Positions 46,061-55,762 of a stretch of DNA of 64,000 nt are shown piece after piece. Both the position numbers and the translations under genes were made by a program. The notes beneath the pieces were generated by a model. The model was not told the origin of the DNA. It saw only the letters and a program-made list of their open reading frames with translations, and ran no database searches. Numbering within the stretch: position 1 is the stretch's first letter; each line of letters opens with the position of its first letter. Source of the stretch: Carallia brachiata (Eukaryota > Streptophyta > Magnoliopsida > Malpighiales > Rhizophoraceae); contig JADCRB010000016.1 in the NCBI GenBank assembly GCA_021464245.1, positions 7,416,129 through 7,480,128 of the forward strand, written 5' to 3'.

Positions 46061-47631
46061 GTCATTAAGATCGGGGCTCTTTACAGTGTCTAGCGCAACT
46101 ACAAATACATGGTTTGAGGATAAACCATTGATTGTAGATTTGAGGAGGCCAAGGTACTGTGTTTGAAGGGCCCCCGGGAACTCTACAGACCGAGAGATAG
46201 TGAAGGTAAAGCCATGGTCACCAAGCATTGGAAACTTCGGCACTGTGGCAAACACAAAGTTGGTAGAAAATGAGAGAGACCCCCTTGAACTGTTGGTGAA
46301 TTTAAGTGGAAAGGGGAAGAAAGCACACCAATCTGATGCTTGGAAGTGCTTGTCAGCTCTAATAAGCCATTCGGATGGATCTTTGCGGTACCATTGAGAT
46401 GAAGATTGGCTCCAACAAAGGGTGTGTTTGTTTGAGAGGACAACCAATTCCTGGAATTGATTTGCACCATTTTCCCATGTTTGGGGGCCAAAAAATAATA
46501 AGTCAAAGGAAAATCAAGTTATGGTCAACTAAAAAAGAAGCGCACCTTTGCGAAAAGCGTCGTCCGCTTTTTTCGAGCGAACGTCGTTTTCCTTAGAAAA
46601 CAACTCGTGATTAACAAAAAAAGAAGAAGAAGAAGAAGAAAAACGCGAGCAGAGAAGCAACGAAGAGCACCAAAAGTACGTAGTGGAAGAGAGAACGAAG
46701 TAGAGCCAGAGCAGAAGGTACACTCTTCCAAACGCCCAAATCCCTCATTCAATTTTTTTTTTTCAATTTACTCCTCCTTTAACTCAGTGTTCTTCCAGAT
46801 TGATGTATATTCTTCTTCCTCTTATCTCTTTTTAGGTTTCAATTCTCCTTCAAAATTTGACAAATCCCAACCCTGAATCTAATTTTTTCCACAATTAATC
46901 TTCCTTATTGGTTGGGTTTTCTCAATTTCTTTTGATTCCTCCTTTACATCTATTTTTTCTTTTGGTTTGTGGTGGTGAGCTTACATCTTTTTTTTCTTTC
47001 TTTTTTTTTTTTATGTTGTTGTTGGGTATTTATGTTTGATATGGAGTTGATTTCAAATCTTCTTCCTTATAGGAGCTGTGAAATTTGTTTGAGTACATGT
47101 GTGGAGTCTATAGAATGGTGGAAGGTTAGAAATATTAAAGAACAACTAGCTGTTTGATAAAAAAAAAAAAAAAAAAAGAACTAGCTGGATTGAAATTATA
47201 TAACCCTATATGCTTCCAATTTTGAGGTTTGTTGGATTTCTTTTGAACTCCAAACCTAGCATTTTGACGTTTTTTTTTCTTTCCTTTGCTTTACTTGTCT
47301 TTATCACTTTTTTTTTTTTTTTTACAGCAAAGGTGTTCTCTAGATCATTAGTAGTGAATTTTAATTTTCTTTTCTTGGCTGATATTTTGTTTTTCTTCTT
47401 TGGATCTAGACCAATTCATTTTCTACTTTGTTGTTAAATGAATTTGATATGGCTTGAACTAAATGACCTGCTGATATGTTAAAGAATCAACATAGTTTCA
47501 CAGATCCGTATTGATTTTAATTTTTACTCAATTGGATGTTTGTGGGTTGTTTTTAATACATGTTGCATTGTATATTTATTATCTTGGGACTTTTAATTGA
47601 TATCATAGTCCTGTTGTTTTGGTTATGGCGT

Positions 47632-48116
47632 AGATTTGGTTTATCCGAAACTCCTGCTAAGGCATCACAGGCAACTCCTTGAGTGAGCAAAGTAAGTAAG
47701 GGAGTGGCTAAATCAGAGAGTTGTTCGCCTCATCATTGCAAAGTTCCTGTCTTTCAGTTGATTGGTCTCCACGATCAATTCGCTCAAAGCCCCCAACTAA
47801 GCGTAAATCAGTGAAGGTAACTACTCTACTTGAAGTAAGGTATGAGAACGATTGGAACCTTATGGCTCAAAATTTCCCGACCAAGAATAAACTTGATTGT
47901 ATTTGTAAGTTGATTGAATTACCGTTTGAGGATAATTTATTGAGTCCTGTTGTTGGAAGAGGCAATTCCAATGGATTGTGTGGAAGTATGAATGGGTTGA
48001 AAGAAGTACCATTATCTGTTGCTGAGTATCGCATTGTGAAGAGTGAGGATCAAATGCATGAGCAGACAAATGTGCATCTGCAGAATGGAGATCCAATGAC
48101 TGAAAGTTTTCATTGA
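47632..48116 (+). pseudogene. Chimeric captured coding sequence: WEB-family N terminus joined to SWI3C-like fragment
   Basis: After an AG acceptor-like site, the first part reads 'GLSETPAKASQATP', a stop, 'VSKVSKGVAKSES', then after a frameshift 'SLQSSCLSVDWSPRSI'. That is the Ser/Pro-rich N terminus of WEB-family coiled-coil proteins (At5g16730-like). It joins in frame, at about 47825, to 'YENDWNLMAQNFPTKNKLDC' and 'KLIELPFEDNLL', which is the SANT-domain exit and downstream part of the SWI/SNF subunit SWI3C. The longest open frame is 47721-48116 (131 codons), with an ATG inside the WEB part. The identifications rest on recalled family motifs. Expression is unknown. Confidence 0.6.
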
Positions 48117-48655
48117 AAAGACATCAGATTGCTTCTCTTGTGAATGTTGGTGGCTCGATGATGAATTAACCATTTCATTTTGCCTAGCAGCTAGGCATGA
48201 AGCAATGATGGTCATACTATGTGTTCGATGATTAGATAATATACGTCAGATTGGATGTCCTAATATAATAGAATTACATGGTGAACAGTCTCACGTTCTA
48301 CCACCTTTTTGTATTTGTGTAAACTTTTGTCATTGACTGTTGTTTATATTGACTTTAAGAGATGGTGAATTTATGAATTGTACAACTTAAAGCAAATGTA
48401 AAAAGTTCAGATTGTTGATAGTCATTTTATTTAAATGACAAATTGTCATATGTGTTAGGAGATTATGCTTTGTGGATTAATTTGTTTTGTATAAATGAAA
48501 TTTGAGTTGTGTTTTGTTTAGGGACATCAATTCTTCAATTGTTGTCTCAAGAATGAAGTATAACTTTGCGCTAACTTGGCTATTTATACAACGTTATAAG
48601 CCCATATGGAGAGAGATTGCTAAATTAAAAAAAAAAGTTGAAGAAGAGACTAAGG

Positions 48656-48726
48656 TAGAGAGAGAGAGAGAGAGAGAGAATTATGGGGGAGAGAGAGAAC
48701 TAAGAGAGAGAGAGAAAAAGAGAGAA
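48656..48726. repeat. GA-rich microsatellite
   Basis: (GA)n with interruptions, within the TIR element. Confidence 0.8.
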
Positions 48727-49069
48727 AAATGATAGGGAGAGATAGAAAAAGAGGAAAAGAAAATTTTGTCAAAAATCAAATTTTCAGTATTTTATTTTAC
48801 AATATTTTACCAAACACAGAATGACATTTTCAGCACTACAACCAAATACTGGAACAGAAAATGAAATTTAAGAATTTCATTTTTCTCAGTAAATGATATT
48901 CCAGAATTTCACTTTTTTCAGCAAACAAACGGACCCAAAGCCATTGTAAATGAACTAACGTTGGTCATCTTGAGCCAGCCCCTAGTGTTCCAAGAACTGG
49001 AAACAGCAGAGTAGAACAAGCACAAATTTTAGCACGGTAGTCATTGTGAAAAGCATGATAGAGAACTGC

Positions 49070-50360
49070 TTTTGTTATTTGCTGGTTTGCTGCTTTATAC
49101 AAAGAAGTTTCTTCTTTTAGTATTTCAGCTTGGTTTTGTAGGAAGCATTTGGAACAATTATACTTCCTTTTAAATTAGAAAATGAATGCGAGAAAAAGAG
49201 ATAACAAGAAAAAATTTGTGTAGTTGACTCCAATTAAATTTGAGATAAAAAATTTATTATTGTCATTGTAGTTGTTGGGCTTTTGAGGTTGAAGCTGCAA
49301 TGTGGACCGGCTCTTCCACAGTCATTCGGAGACCAAACATTTATTTAATACTGAATCATAGTTTCATCATGTCTTGAACCACAGTTTTTCAGGACATCGG
49401 AAACCATAGCTTTTCACTTTAATGGAAGATTGAAATCATCATTTTTTTCTAAGTCAAGTTAAGAAACACTGAAGCATGTTCCTTATCAAATATCAAGTTA
49501 TGATAAAGGGAAAGAATTTTGCAAAAGAGAAGAGGTAAAAAAAAAGAAAAAAAGAAAAGAATCGTCCACAGGCATGGTCAGGAAAAAGGATGCACAAGAC
49601 TGACTTTGGCATCAGAAAATGTCATTCTTAGAAAAAAAATGCTATCTAATAATGCATTTGATTTTTTTTTAATATTAAAATAGTTAATGATTTGTCAGTT
49701 AATTGTTAATGAAGAAGGAATCGCAAATTTAAAGTCATTGTGGGAGAGTGTGTTGAACAGCATTTTAGGAGATAAACTCTCATAAATTTTACAAGTAAGT
49801 TAGTTTTTTAAGAAGGTGAGAGATGAATCTATCACCATCTTCTAACCCCAAAAGACTAATAACCATTTAAAATAAATTTAAGTGAGCGAATAATGCATTT
49901 AATTGATGAATAAAAATGATACTTTAATTTTTCCACGTGATGCCAAGTTTGGAGCCAAATTCAAAGCTCGAAAAAAAAAGAGTCAGCATCTAATTTCAAT
50001 CAAAAGTCACAACGGTCAACATCCAAGAAATGTAGGCTCGGATTAAGAACAAGCCAATTACTTACAGAAGAAATTGGGAGACAGTTTCTGAAAATAAAAC
50101 CGGGTTTCGCTGCTGCCCTGTAGTTTGTTCGACTTTACCAAGTAAAGATCAAAAGGGACCGATACAGCCTTAAAGCACAAGTTCAATGCTAGTGTTATAT
50201 GGGACTAAATCAAATTGGACCGAATCACAGTAAAATACTTGGTCCAAGTTCCATTTTTTTTCTCTTCAGCTCGATGGAAATTTCCTGCTTGGATTCACTT
50301 CTTTGAAAATGTATCAGATTCAGTAGCCATTCCCGATGGGTCAGAGTAATTGGGTCTGCG
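49070..50360. other. Upstream flank of LecRK-4, shared with the other units
   Basis: Non-coding. Collinear with 26690-27900 of unit 1 ('ggaccggctcttccacagtcat', 'gtcaacatccaagaaatgta'). Contains the decayed LecRK-4 promoter. Confidence 0.55.
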
Positions 50361-50364
50361 CTGA

Positions 50365-50610
50365 GCAAAGGTCATGCCCACCAAGAGTAGGTGGGGCAGG
50401 GACCATGGCAAAAACAAAGCTACTAGAAAATGACAGGGACTGAGAAGTGTTGACTGAAGAAATTATTGCATTTGAAAGGCGAAGGATAAAAAACATGACC
50501 AATTTCTTGGTTTGAAATGTTATTTGTGAGCTCTAGCGGACCATTGTGGGAAGGATTATTTGCTATTCCATTGAGACTAAGATTGGCCCCAATCCCTAGA
50601 ACCAATGTGG
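50365..50610 (-). pseudogene. Second lectin 5' fragment (unit 4)
   Basis: Best preserved copy. A 60-codon frame (50423-50605) reads 'GIGANLSLNGIANN', 'NGPLELTNNISNQEIGHVFY', then frames shift into 'SFSTSFVF' and 'PTLGGHGM'-type sequence. No downstream domains. Confidence 0.7.
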
Positions 50611-50619
50611 AGTGATCCG

Positions 50620-51300
50620 AGAAATCCTGTCATTGAGTAACTTAGTGAAATAAGGAGAGTGTTTTTTTTTTAATCCATATCTACATAAAATATTTTTGGG
50701 CTTTTTTTTTTTTTACTCTTAAACCACAACTAAACCATTAATTTACTTAAACTACAAACATTTCAACGATAAAACTATATACACCTGACCATATTATATA
50801 AATATAAAAAATGTCGAGAACTAAACACTCTATCTAATCCATTCGCTGACGATTTTGGCAATCTCTATTTTGCTTTAATTGGTTTGGTTTAGTTAAGTAA
50901 ATTAGACAATTTTACTTAAGCTCTAATTTGAGCAAACGATTGCCTATAGTGTTTAGAGGTGACAAACTTTAACTCATCAAAATAATCCAATTAAAACAAT
51001 TTGAAATCTAACTATCTTTAAACCGAATAACTAAAATCTAAAATTTAAAAAAACTTAAAATTTAATATATCTAAGATCGAAAATTCTATATTTTTGAAAC
51101 TCGATGTACTTGAAATAGTGACAACTCATATTTTTTTTTTTATAGATTTTCTAGACTAAAACTAATTAATTATAGAAAGAAAATAATTAAAAAAATTAAA
51201 AATTTAAATTATTAATATCTCTTATTAATAAATAGTCATTCTCGTTTAATTATAAGTTTACGACGTAAGAATTGATTGAGTCAAAACGCGAAGTTCCTAG
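50620..51300. other. AT-rich filler, shared with 28380-29080
   Basis: Non-coding. Collinear with unit 1 ('aaaccacaactaaaccatta', 'ggtttggtttagttaag'). Confidence 0.5.
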
Positions 51301-51304
51301 AAAT

Positions 51305-51480
51305 GTAGCTAACCCGGCCCAAGTCTGCCGCGTCTATAGTTCTACTGGTGGCAAAGCTTAGCCGTTGTGGGAAAAAAGTAGGTTATCTGTTTGATTGGTC
51401 GATGGCAAAATACGGATCGTGACAAGCGAATGAAACACCTGATAGCGATGGCATTGGCTCTTCCGGCACCATTAAATAAA
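51305..51480. repeat. Conserved non-coding block (copy 3 of 3)
   Basis: Matches 29080-29235. It ends in 'gcgatggcattggctcttcc', where an ATG-initiated frame begins (MALALPAPLNKF) but is not open for long. It lies ~2.3 kb upstream of the transporter remnant on the same strand, so it may be that gene's old promoter/5' end (inference). Confidence 0.55.
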
Positions 51481-51839
51481 TTTCGAGAATGGTTATATAT
51501 ACATTTAAATCTCTTTTTATACGCATACTACAAAATAAAAGGGACTTCACAAATACTTTGTTGTGCGTGTATTAAGAAAATTTCTGTATGCATTTATCAA
51601 TTGCCATCAATTTTTTGAACAAATAATATTATATGAGTTTTTGAAGTTTGTCGTAAATTCTATCCTTTATATATTCTCATCTATTTTGACGTAGAAGTAA
51701 GGTATTTGTTGATCGAAAAATATATAATTTTTAAAATTAAAAATACCGAATTCGAATTTTAGTTAAAATTAATTAAATAAAAAATATTTTAGTTATTATA
51801 CTGTCTGGTCTCTTCTAAGTCATTCCCAAGGGGGTTAGT

Positions 51840-53030
51840 ATGACCCATCGATGTGTCTAACCTACCAAATAATGCTCTGAATAAGGGATGCTTCTTTTGC
51901 TGTTTTTGCTGTCACAATTCTCGGGAAAATGGTCTCAGTTTCTGAAGAATGAATAAAGGTAAGAGCTTTTATATCCTTTGCAGCCCTTTCTTTGTCTAAG
52001 GCTCTTTCAGTTTCTGTAAGTTGAGTTTGGTTGGATGGAGAAGTATATCCTGATTCTACAATCTGCCATAGATGATAGATCATTAGGAAAGCTCGGATCT
52101 TAACGGCCCAGTAGTGATAATTTTCACCTGTAAAGATTGGTGGTGCAGGGAAGGACATACTGGTTGTGGTGTGTGTTGGAAGTGGAGTGGAAATTGTAGG
52201 AGATGGTATGCTGGTAGTGGTTTCATTTGTTGCAGTCGGCATGCTTGCTGAAAGTTTGAGTCTTTTATCTTAGATGTGAGAGTGGTGATTTGTGTACGGG
52301 CCCGCCAAGATCTTGGGCTCTGATGCCACTGATGTGCCCGGTAAGTGTTTGCTGAAATGTCTCAAAGGGTGTTGAATTAGTGTAGAACAGCGTATTTGTT
52401 TGGAATAATCTCTGGGAGCTTTTTTTTTTTTTTTTAACTTTGTTTGCAGCCAAAAGACCAATTCATTTCTCATTCAATTTGATATTTATACATGGCTACT
52501 TTCTTGGTCCTTAAGCCAAGACACAAAACATTTAAAACACCTAAGTTAATTTTCTAGCTTCTGATTGGCTGGATGATGTGGCTGCTGTCCACCTCCTTTC
52601 TGTTGCTTTGCTCAGATTGGCTACTACTGCAAAATCCTTGATTTGTTATTGGTTCCATGTTGTTGTAGGAAGCAAGTTGATTGGTGCAAGTTGTATCCAC
52701 CATCTTCAACTTGAAGAAGCTTCCTGGAAGCTGCTGTAGTTGAAGCTTGATTGTAGATGTTGCCTCTGCTGGAGCTGGCTTCTTGTCATTGGTGAATGCT
52801 CTGCTGCAATTGATGCTTGTAGTAGTTTCCATTCCTTTGCTGCCAACACATTCAGGTTGCTGGATATTCTTTAGGTAGGCTTTTGGAGCTGCTTTTGGAA
52901 CTTTTCTTTGTCGCAAATGTTGCTGCCGTTGAACTTGCTTTGTTGTTGTTTCTGGAACTAATTTCTCAAGCTCGACTCCACTGATTCTATAGCAGTTTAT
53001 AAGCAATGGATTGTTTAGTTCATGAACATA
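51840..53030 (-). mobile_element. Truncated Copia-type retrotransposon (5' LTR plus gag start)
   Basis: On the minus strand: an LTR-like region from about 53030 down to 52330 with a TATA box ('gtataaatatc', about 52480-52490); a primer-binding site TGGCATCAGAGCCC (complement of 52315-52328) next to the LTR end; and a 126-codon gag frame (51862-52242) with the Copia gag N-terminal motif 'FTGENYHYWAVKIRAFL' and 'LWQIVESGY'. The element stops in gag at about 51840 and no second LTR is seen. It lies between the conserved block and the transporter remnant of unit 5. The outer LTR border is not resolved. Confidence 0.75.
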
Positions 53031-53735
53031 TTTCCATGTTTGATTACCCGAATTATCTGCGTAAAGTGGGTAATAAATTACATATATTTTTCATGGGATG
53101 GTTGAAACATGAACAACTGCAGGGTGGCCATACTAAGATAATGCAATAGTGCATGAAACAAGATTGGGACAACTGCTGGGGATGAATCTTAGTGTACAAG
53201 GACAGAGCCGACAAAAGTGAACCTGTCTCACAATCAATCTATGAATCCTCATTGTGCATGACTGACAAGCTCGATAAGGACGATGGCTCCAACTCCAAGT
53301 ATCTGCCGGTGCCAAACTGCTGCTGGATGCTGTCACTCTATGGCCTTGACGATGCCGCTGCCTGTGATGGTGACCTGATACAACACAAGGGATGATGGGG
53401 CTTTTGTAGCCTTTTTGGGGGTTTCCCTATAGTGGTGCTGGTCTGGCTCCTGGCCTATATATTGCCTTTGTCTTTGATATATATAATTTTCTTCCATTCT
53501 TGAGCTGTAAAAGATTTTGGTATAGCTCTCGATAGGCTATGTAATCGCAAGAAAACTAGTTCACCTCAAAACACTTTAAAGCTCCTGTCTTTGAGGATTG
53601 TTACTGACATAAACACTGGTGAGGTGGGTTTTAAAGGAGTAAAAATGGGCATCGTCAATTAAAGGACTTTTGTCTTAGGAAGCCCCAAGTAAGGGCTTCG
53701 ATATGGTGGTTACAATTTTACTCTGACTAATCTGC
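53030..53735. other. Unassigned sequence before the transporter remnant
   Basis: GC-richer than its surroundings (53170-53450), with short open frames on both strands that I cannot assign. It may be decayed upstream exons/introns of the transporter or LTR-derived sequence. Confidence 0.3.
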
Positions 53736-54410
53736 TTTAGTTGCTGATTACATGCATAGCTGTCCTGAAAGTTAATGATCTTGGAAGTAAGACCTTTGCA
53801 CTTTGGAGGTGTCAGTGGGATTGCCTGTGCTCTATTCTCTGGACATTACATATCACAAATTTTCTTTCCTTGATGGGTGAGAAGTTTGGGATTGATTTGT
53901 TTCATTTTACTGTCTCTTCGTTATTTTTGCTTTCTGCTTACAACAAAATTCTCGGTGGGTTTCCAAATTAACATTTTTCTTAAAATGTTTTTTTTTGCAT
54001 GCAATTTAATATGTCATTGGGTAATGGTGTCAGAGATCTTCCCCATTCATGCAAGAGGAAGGGGAATTAGTATTGCAGTGGTCACTAACTTAAGCATTGT
54101 AGCCTTTGCATTCTCACCATTGGAGGTGTTGGTTTCATTGACATTGATTTTTTCCTTCGAGGATATCCGCTTTTTTTTTTTTTCTACCGATGTTTCCGAT
54201 GGTTGATTTGTCAATTCATCGCTAATGGGTGATCTGCTTTGACATCTGTCGTTTTCGCAAGAATGCTTGGAGCTGAGAACCTTTTCCTCCTGTTTGAAGC
54301 CATAGCTTCACGATCACTTGTCTTCATAGCAGTCTTTGTCCCAGAGACCAAAGGTTTGAGCTTGGAAAAATTGAATCTCGAAAACTTGAAACTGTCTAAA
54401 CTTCACTAAA
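53736..54410 (+). pseudogene. D-xylose-proton symporter-like/plastidic sugar transporter, 3' half remnant
   Basis: Pieces in order on the plus strand: 'LLITCIAVLKVNDLGSK' (the transmembrane helix plus DLGRRPL-type loop, with RR changed), a frameshift, 'FGGVSGIACALF', 'SLFLLSAYNKILGGFP', then 'VMVSEIFPIHARGRGISIAV' and 'AFAFSPLEVL', 'ENLFLLFEAIASRSLVFIAV' and the C-terminal 'VPETKGLSLEK'. Order and motifs (SEIFP.R.RGRG, PETKG) are those of the MFS sugar-porter family, closest to the plastid-envelope D-xylose symporter-like 3 type by recall. Frameshifts, an inserted T tract (54170-54183) and missing helices make it non-functional. It faces LecRK-5 tail to tail. Confidence 0.75.
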
Positions 54411-54429
54411 TGAAAAGCTGGCAAACCTT

Positions 54430-55762
54430 CTCAGTTCTTTTTGCTCTAGTTTTTTATAGTTTCAAAGGGAGTGCCATTGTCCAAGAGGATGTTAGTGACT
54501 AAAATTTTGTGACTTCTTTTTTTTTGGTTCATAGGAACCAAGGTTTGATTCCTATAGCTGATATTAAGAGTCCAACAACTCTAAAACTTTGGCTCTGTTG
54601 CCAAAGTTTTTAGCTTATTTATATCACCCCTCTAACAACATACAGAAATATCTATAAAAATATGTTTGTCATACTTATATAACATTATGTACCAATTTAC
54701 GATTATGATTGCCTTCTTTGCATACAATTGAAGATTGCCAGTCAATCCAATACTCATTGCTAGATGGAGGACAAAATTTGCCTTAAAGAACTTGATGGTT
54801 CAATTTCTGGATGACTTGCCTTAATAGCTTTATATTGGGACCTTGGAATTGCTTGGGGAGTTTTATGGGATGGGATTGATTAGTTCTCTTATTGGATAAA
54901 GAAGATTAAAATAGTTATGGTATCATAGCCATTCACGATCTTTCTATATGCTCTCAAGCAAACATTAAGTTCCAGGATCATAGCTTTTACAAATCTGCCG
55001 GAAAAATGGTCATTTAAGATACTTCTATTAGCTGCTCTGCAGCTTTCATAGGCATTTAGGAAGACCTGCATACCACCCCTTCTATTTTTAATGGCAGCTT
55101 GTACATCTTGACCCCAAAATCTCCCTTCGAGTCCTAGAGGAGGATTCGAACCCATGACCTTTTTTTGATACTTTTGTTAGGATCAAGTGTCTGACATCAC
55201 ACTAAAAATTTTAGTTGTTGGTATAAGTGGAACATTATTTCCTGAAATTTCTCAGAACTGCATCTAGCACTGTGTGCCATACTGGCTGTTAGTTTTGTCA
55301 AGTCCAAAAGGAAATGCTGGTCTATTTAGCCAACACTAACCTAGCTCAAAAGTTGCAGAGGCCAATCTATGTTGTTTGTAGCTCCAGAATGAACCTCTAG
55401 GCTGGATAATGGAGAAATTCGAAATGCTAGGTTTGAACATTTAAACTCAACATTACTTGCTCCTTAATAATTAAATTACATATCTCAGAAAGTGCAACTA
55501 AGAATGGAAACAGTTATGTGATAACCCAGTTTTTCATGGCTTATAATACTTTTGCCAATATTCATCTTGTTTAAAAATACAGTTCTAATGGCTGATCTAA
55601 TGCTAATTGACATCAAATGTTATCATTTATGAAGTGTATAACCAGTTGCAAATATCTGCACATCGTATTTCTCCAGATGCTGATCTGTCTTCTGCTCTAC
55701 TGTCAACTTTATGCCTCAGACATACAATGAATTTTCTTTAAGCTTTGTGGCCCTCTGCCAAT
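54430..55762. other. 3' flank of LecRK-5
   Basis: Collinear with 30960-32242. It contains the best-preserved SINE-like segment (about 55030-55215, minus strand: B box GGGTTCGAATCCT at about 55143-55155 and an A-box-like TGTCAGACACTTG upstream). No gene. Confidence 0.5.
55030..55215 (-). mobile_element. SINE-like segment in LecRK 3' flank (best copy)
   Basis: tRNA-type B box (GGTTCGAATCC) and an A-box-like motif about 45 bp before it on the minus strand. Copies occupy the same place in units 1, 2 and 3. Confidence 0.5.

Larger units (their letters stand above)
46420..48936 (+). mobile_element. TIR DNA element (PIF/Harbinger-like ends) carrying host gene fragments
   Basis: 2517-bp insertion. 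Its ends are inverted repeats: gggtgtgtttgtttg (46420-46434) and caaacaaacggaccc (48922-48936), with two mismatches. Intact LecRKs read 'ccaacaaagccattg' across the site. Here 'aaa' flanks both ends, a 3-bp duplication; 'caaag' is an alternative if the termini are one base shorter. GGGTSYGTTTG termini with a 3-bp duplication fit PIF/Harbinger best. There is no transposase. The cargo is a GC-rich leader-like part (about 46520-46740), an intron-like stretch, two host gene fragments (47632-48116) and a GA-rich tail (48656-48726). Confidence 0.7.
42902..49056 (-). pseudogene. L-type lectin receptor kinase, copy 4: kinase-less, split by two insertions
   Basis: Remains in transcript order. The signal peptide and start of the mature chain (48937-49056) carry in-frame stops, one replacing a signal-peptide residue after 'FLEH' and one replacing Gln after 'DDQR'. 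The lectin domain follows (45654-46419) with a 1-bp deletion near 46328 and a 51-bp in-frame duplication. A 38-bp juxtamembrane scrap lies at 42902-42939. The transmembrane and kinase segments are gone. A TIR element (46420-48936) sits inside codons for 'GANLHLNG'-adjacent sequence, and an LTR element (42940-45648) sits in the 'GLDKSQ' stalk. Both insertions leave the flanking host sequence collinear with the intact copies. Confidence 0.85.

Noticed and set aside
46525..46752. Leu/Ser-rich minus-strand frames in the TIR element
   Set aside because: Antisense of an AAG-rich leader-like sequence; low complexity, no domain.
52554..53006. 150-codon minus-strand Gln/Thr-rich frame
   Set aside because: Lies within the presumed LTR U3 region of the truncated Copia element; no recognised protein features.
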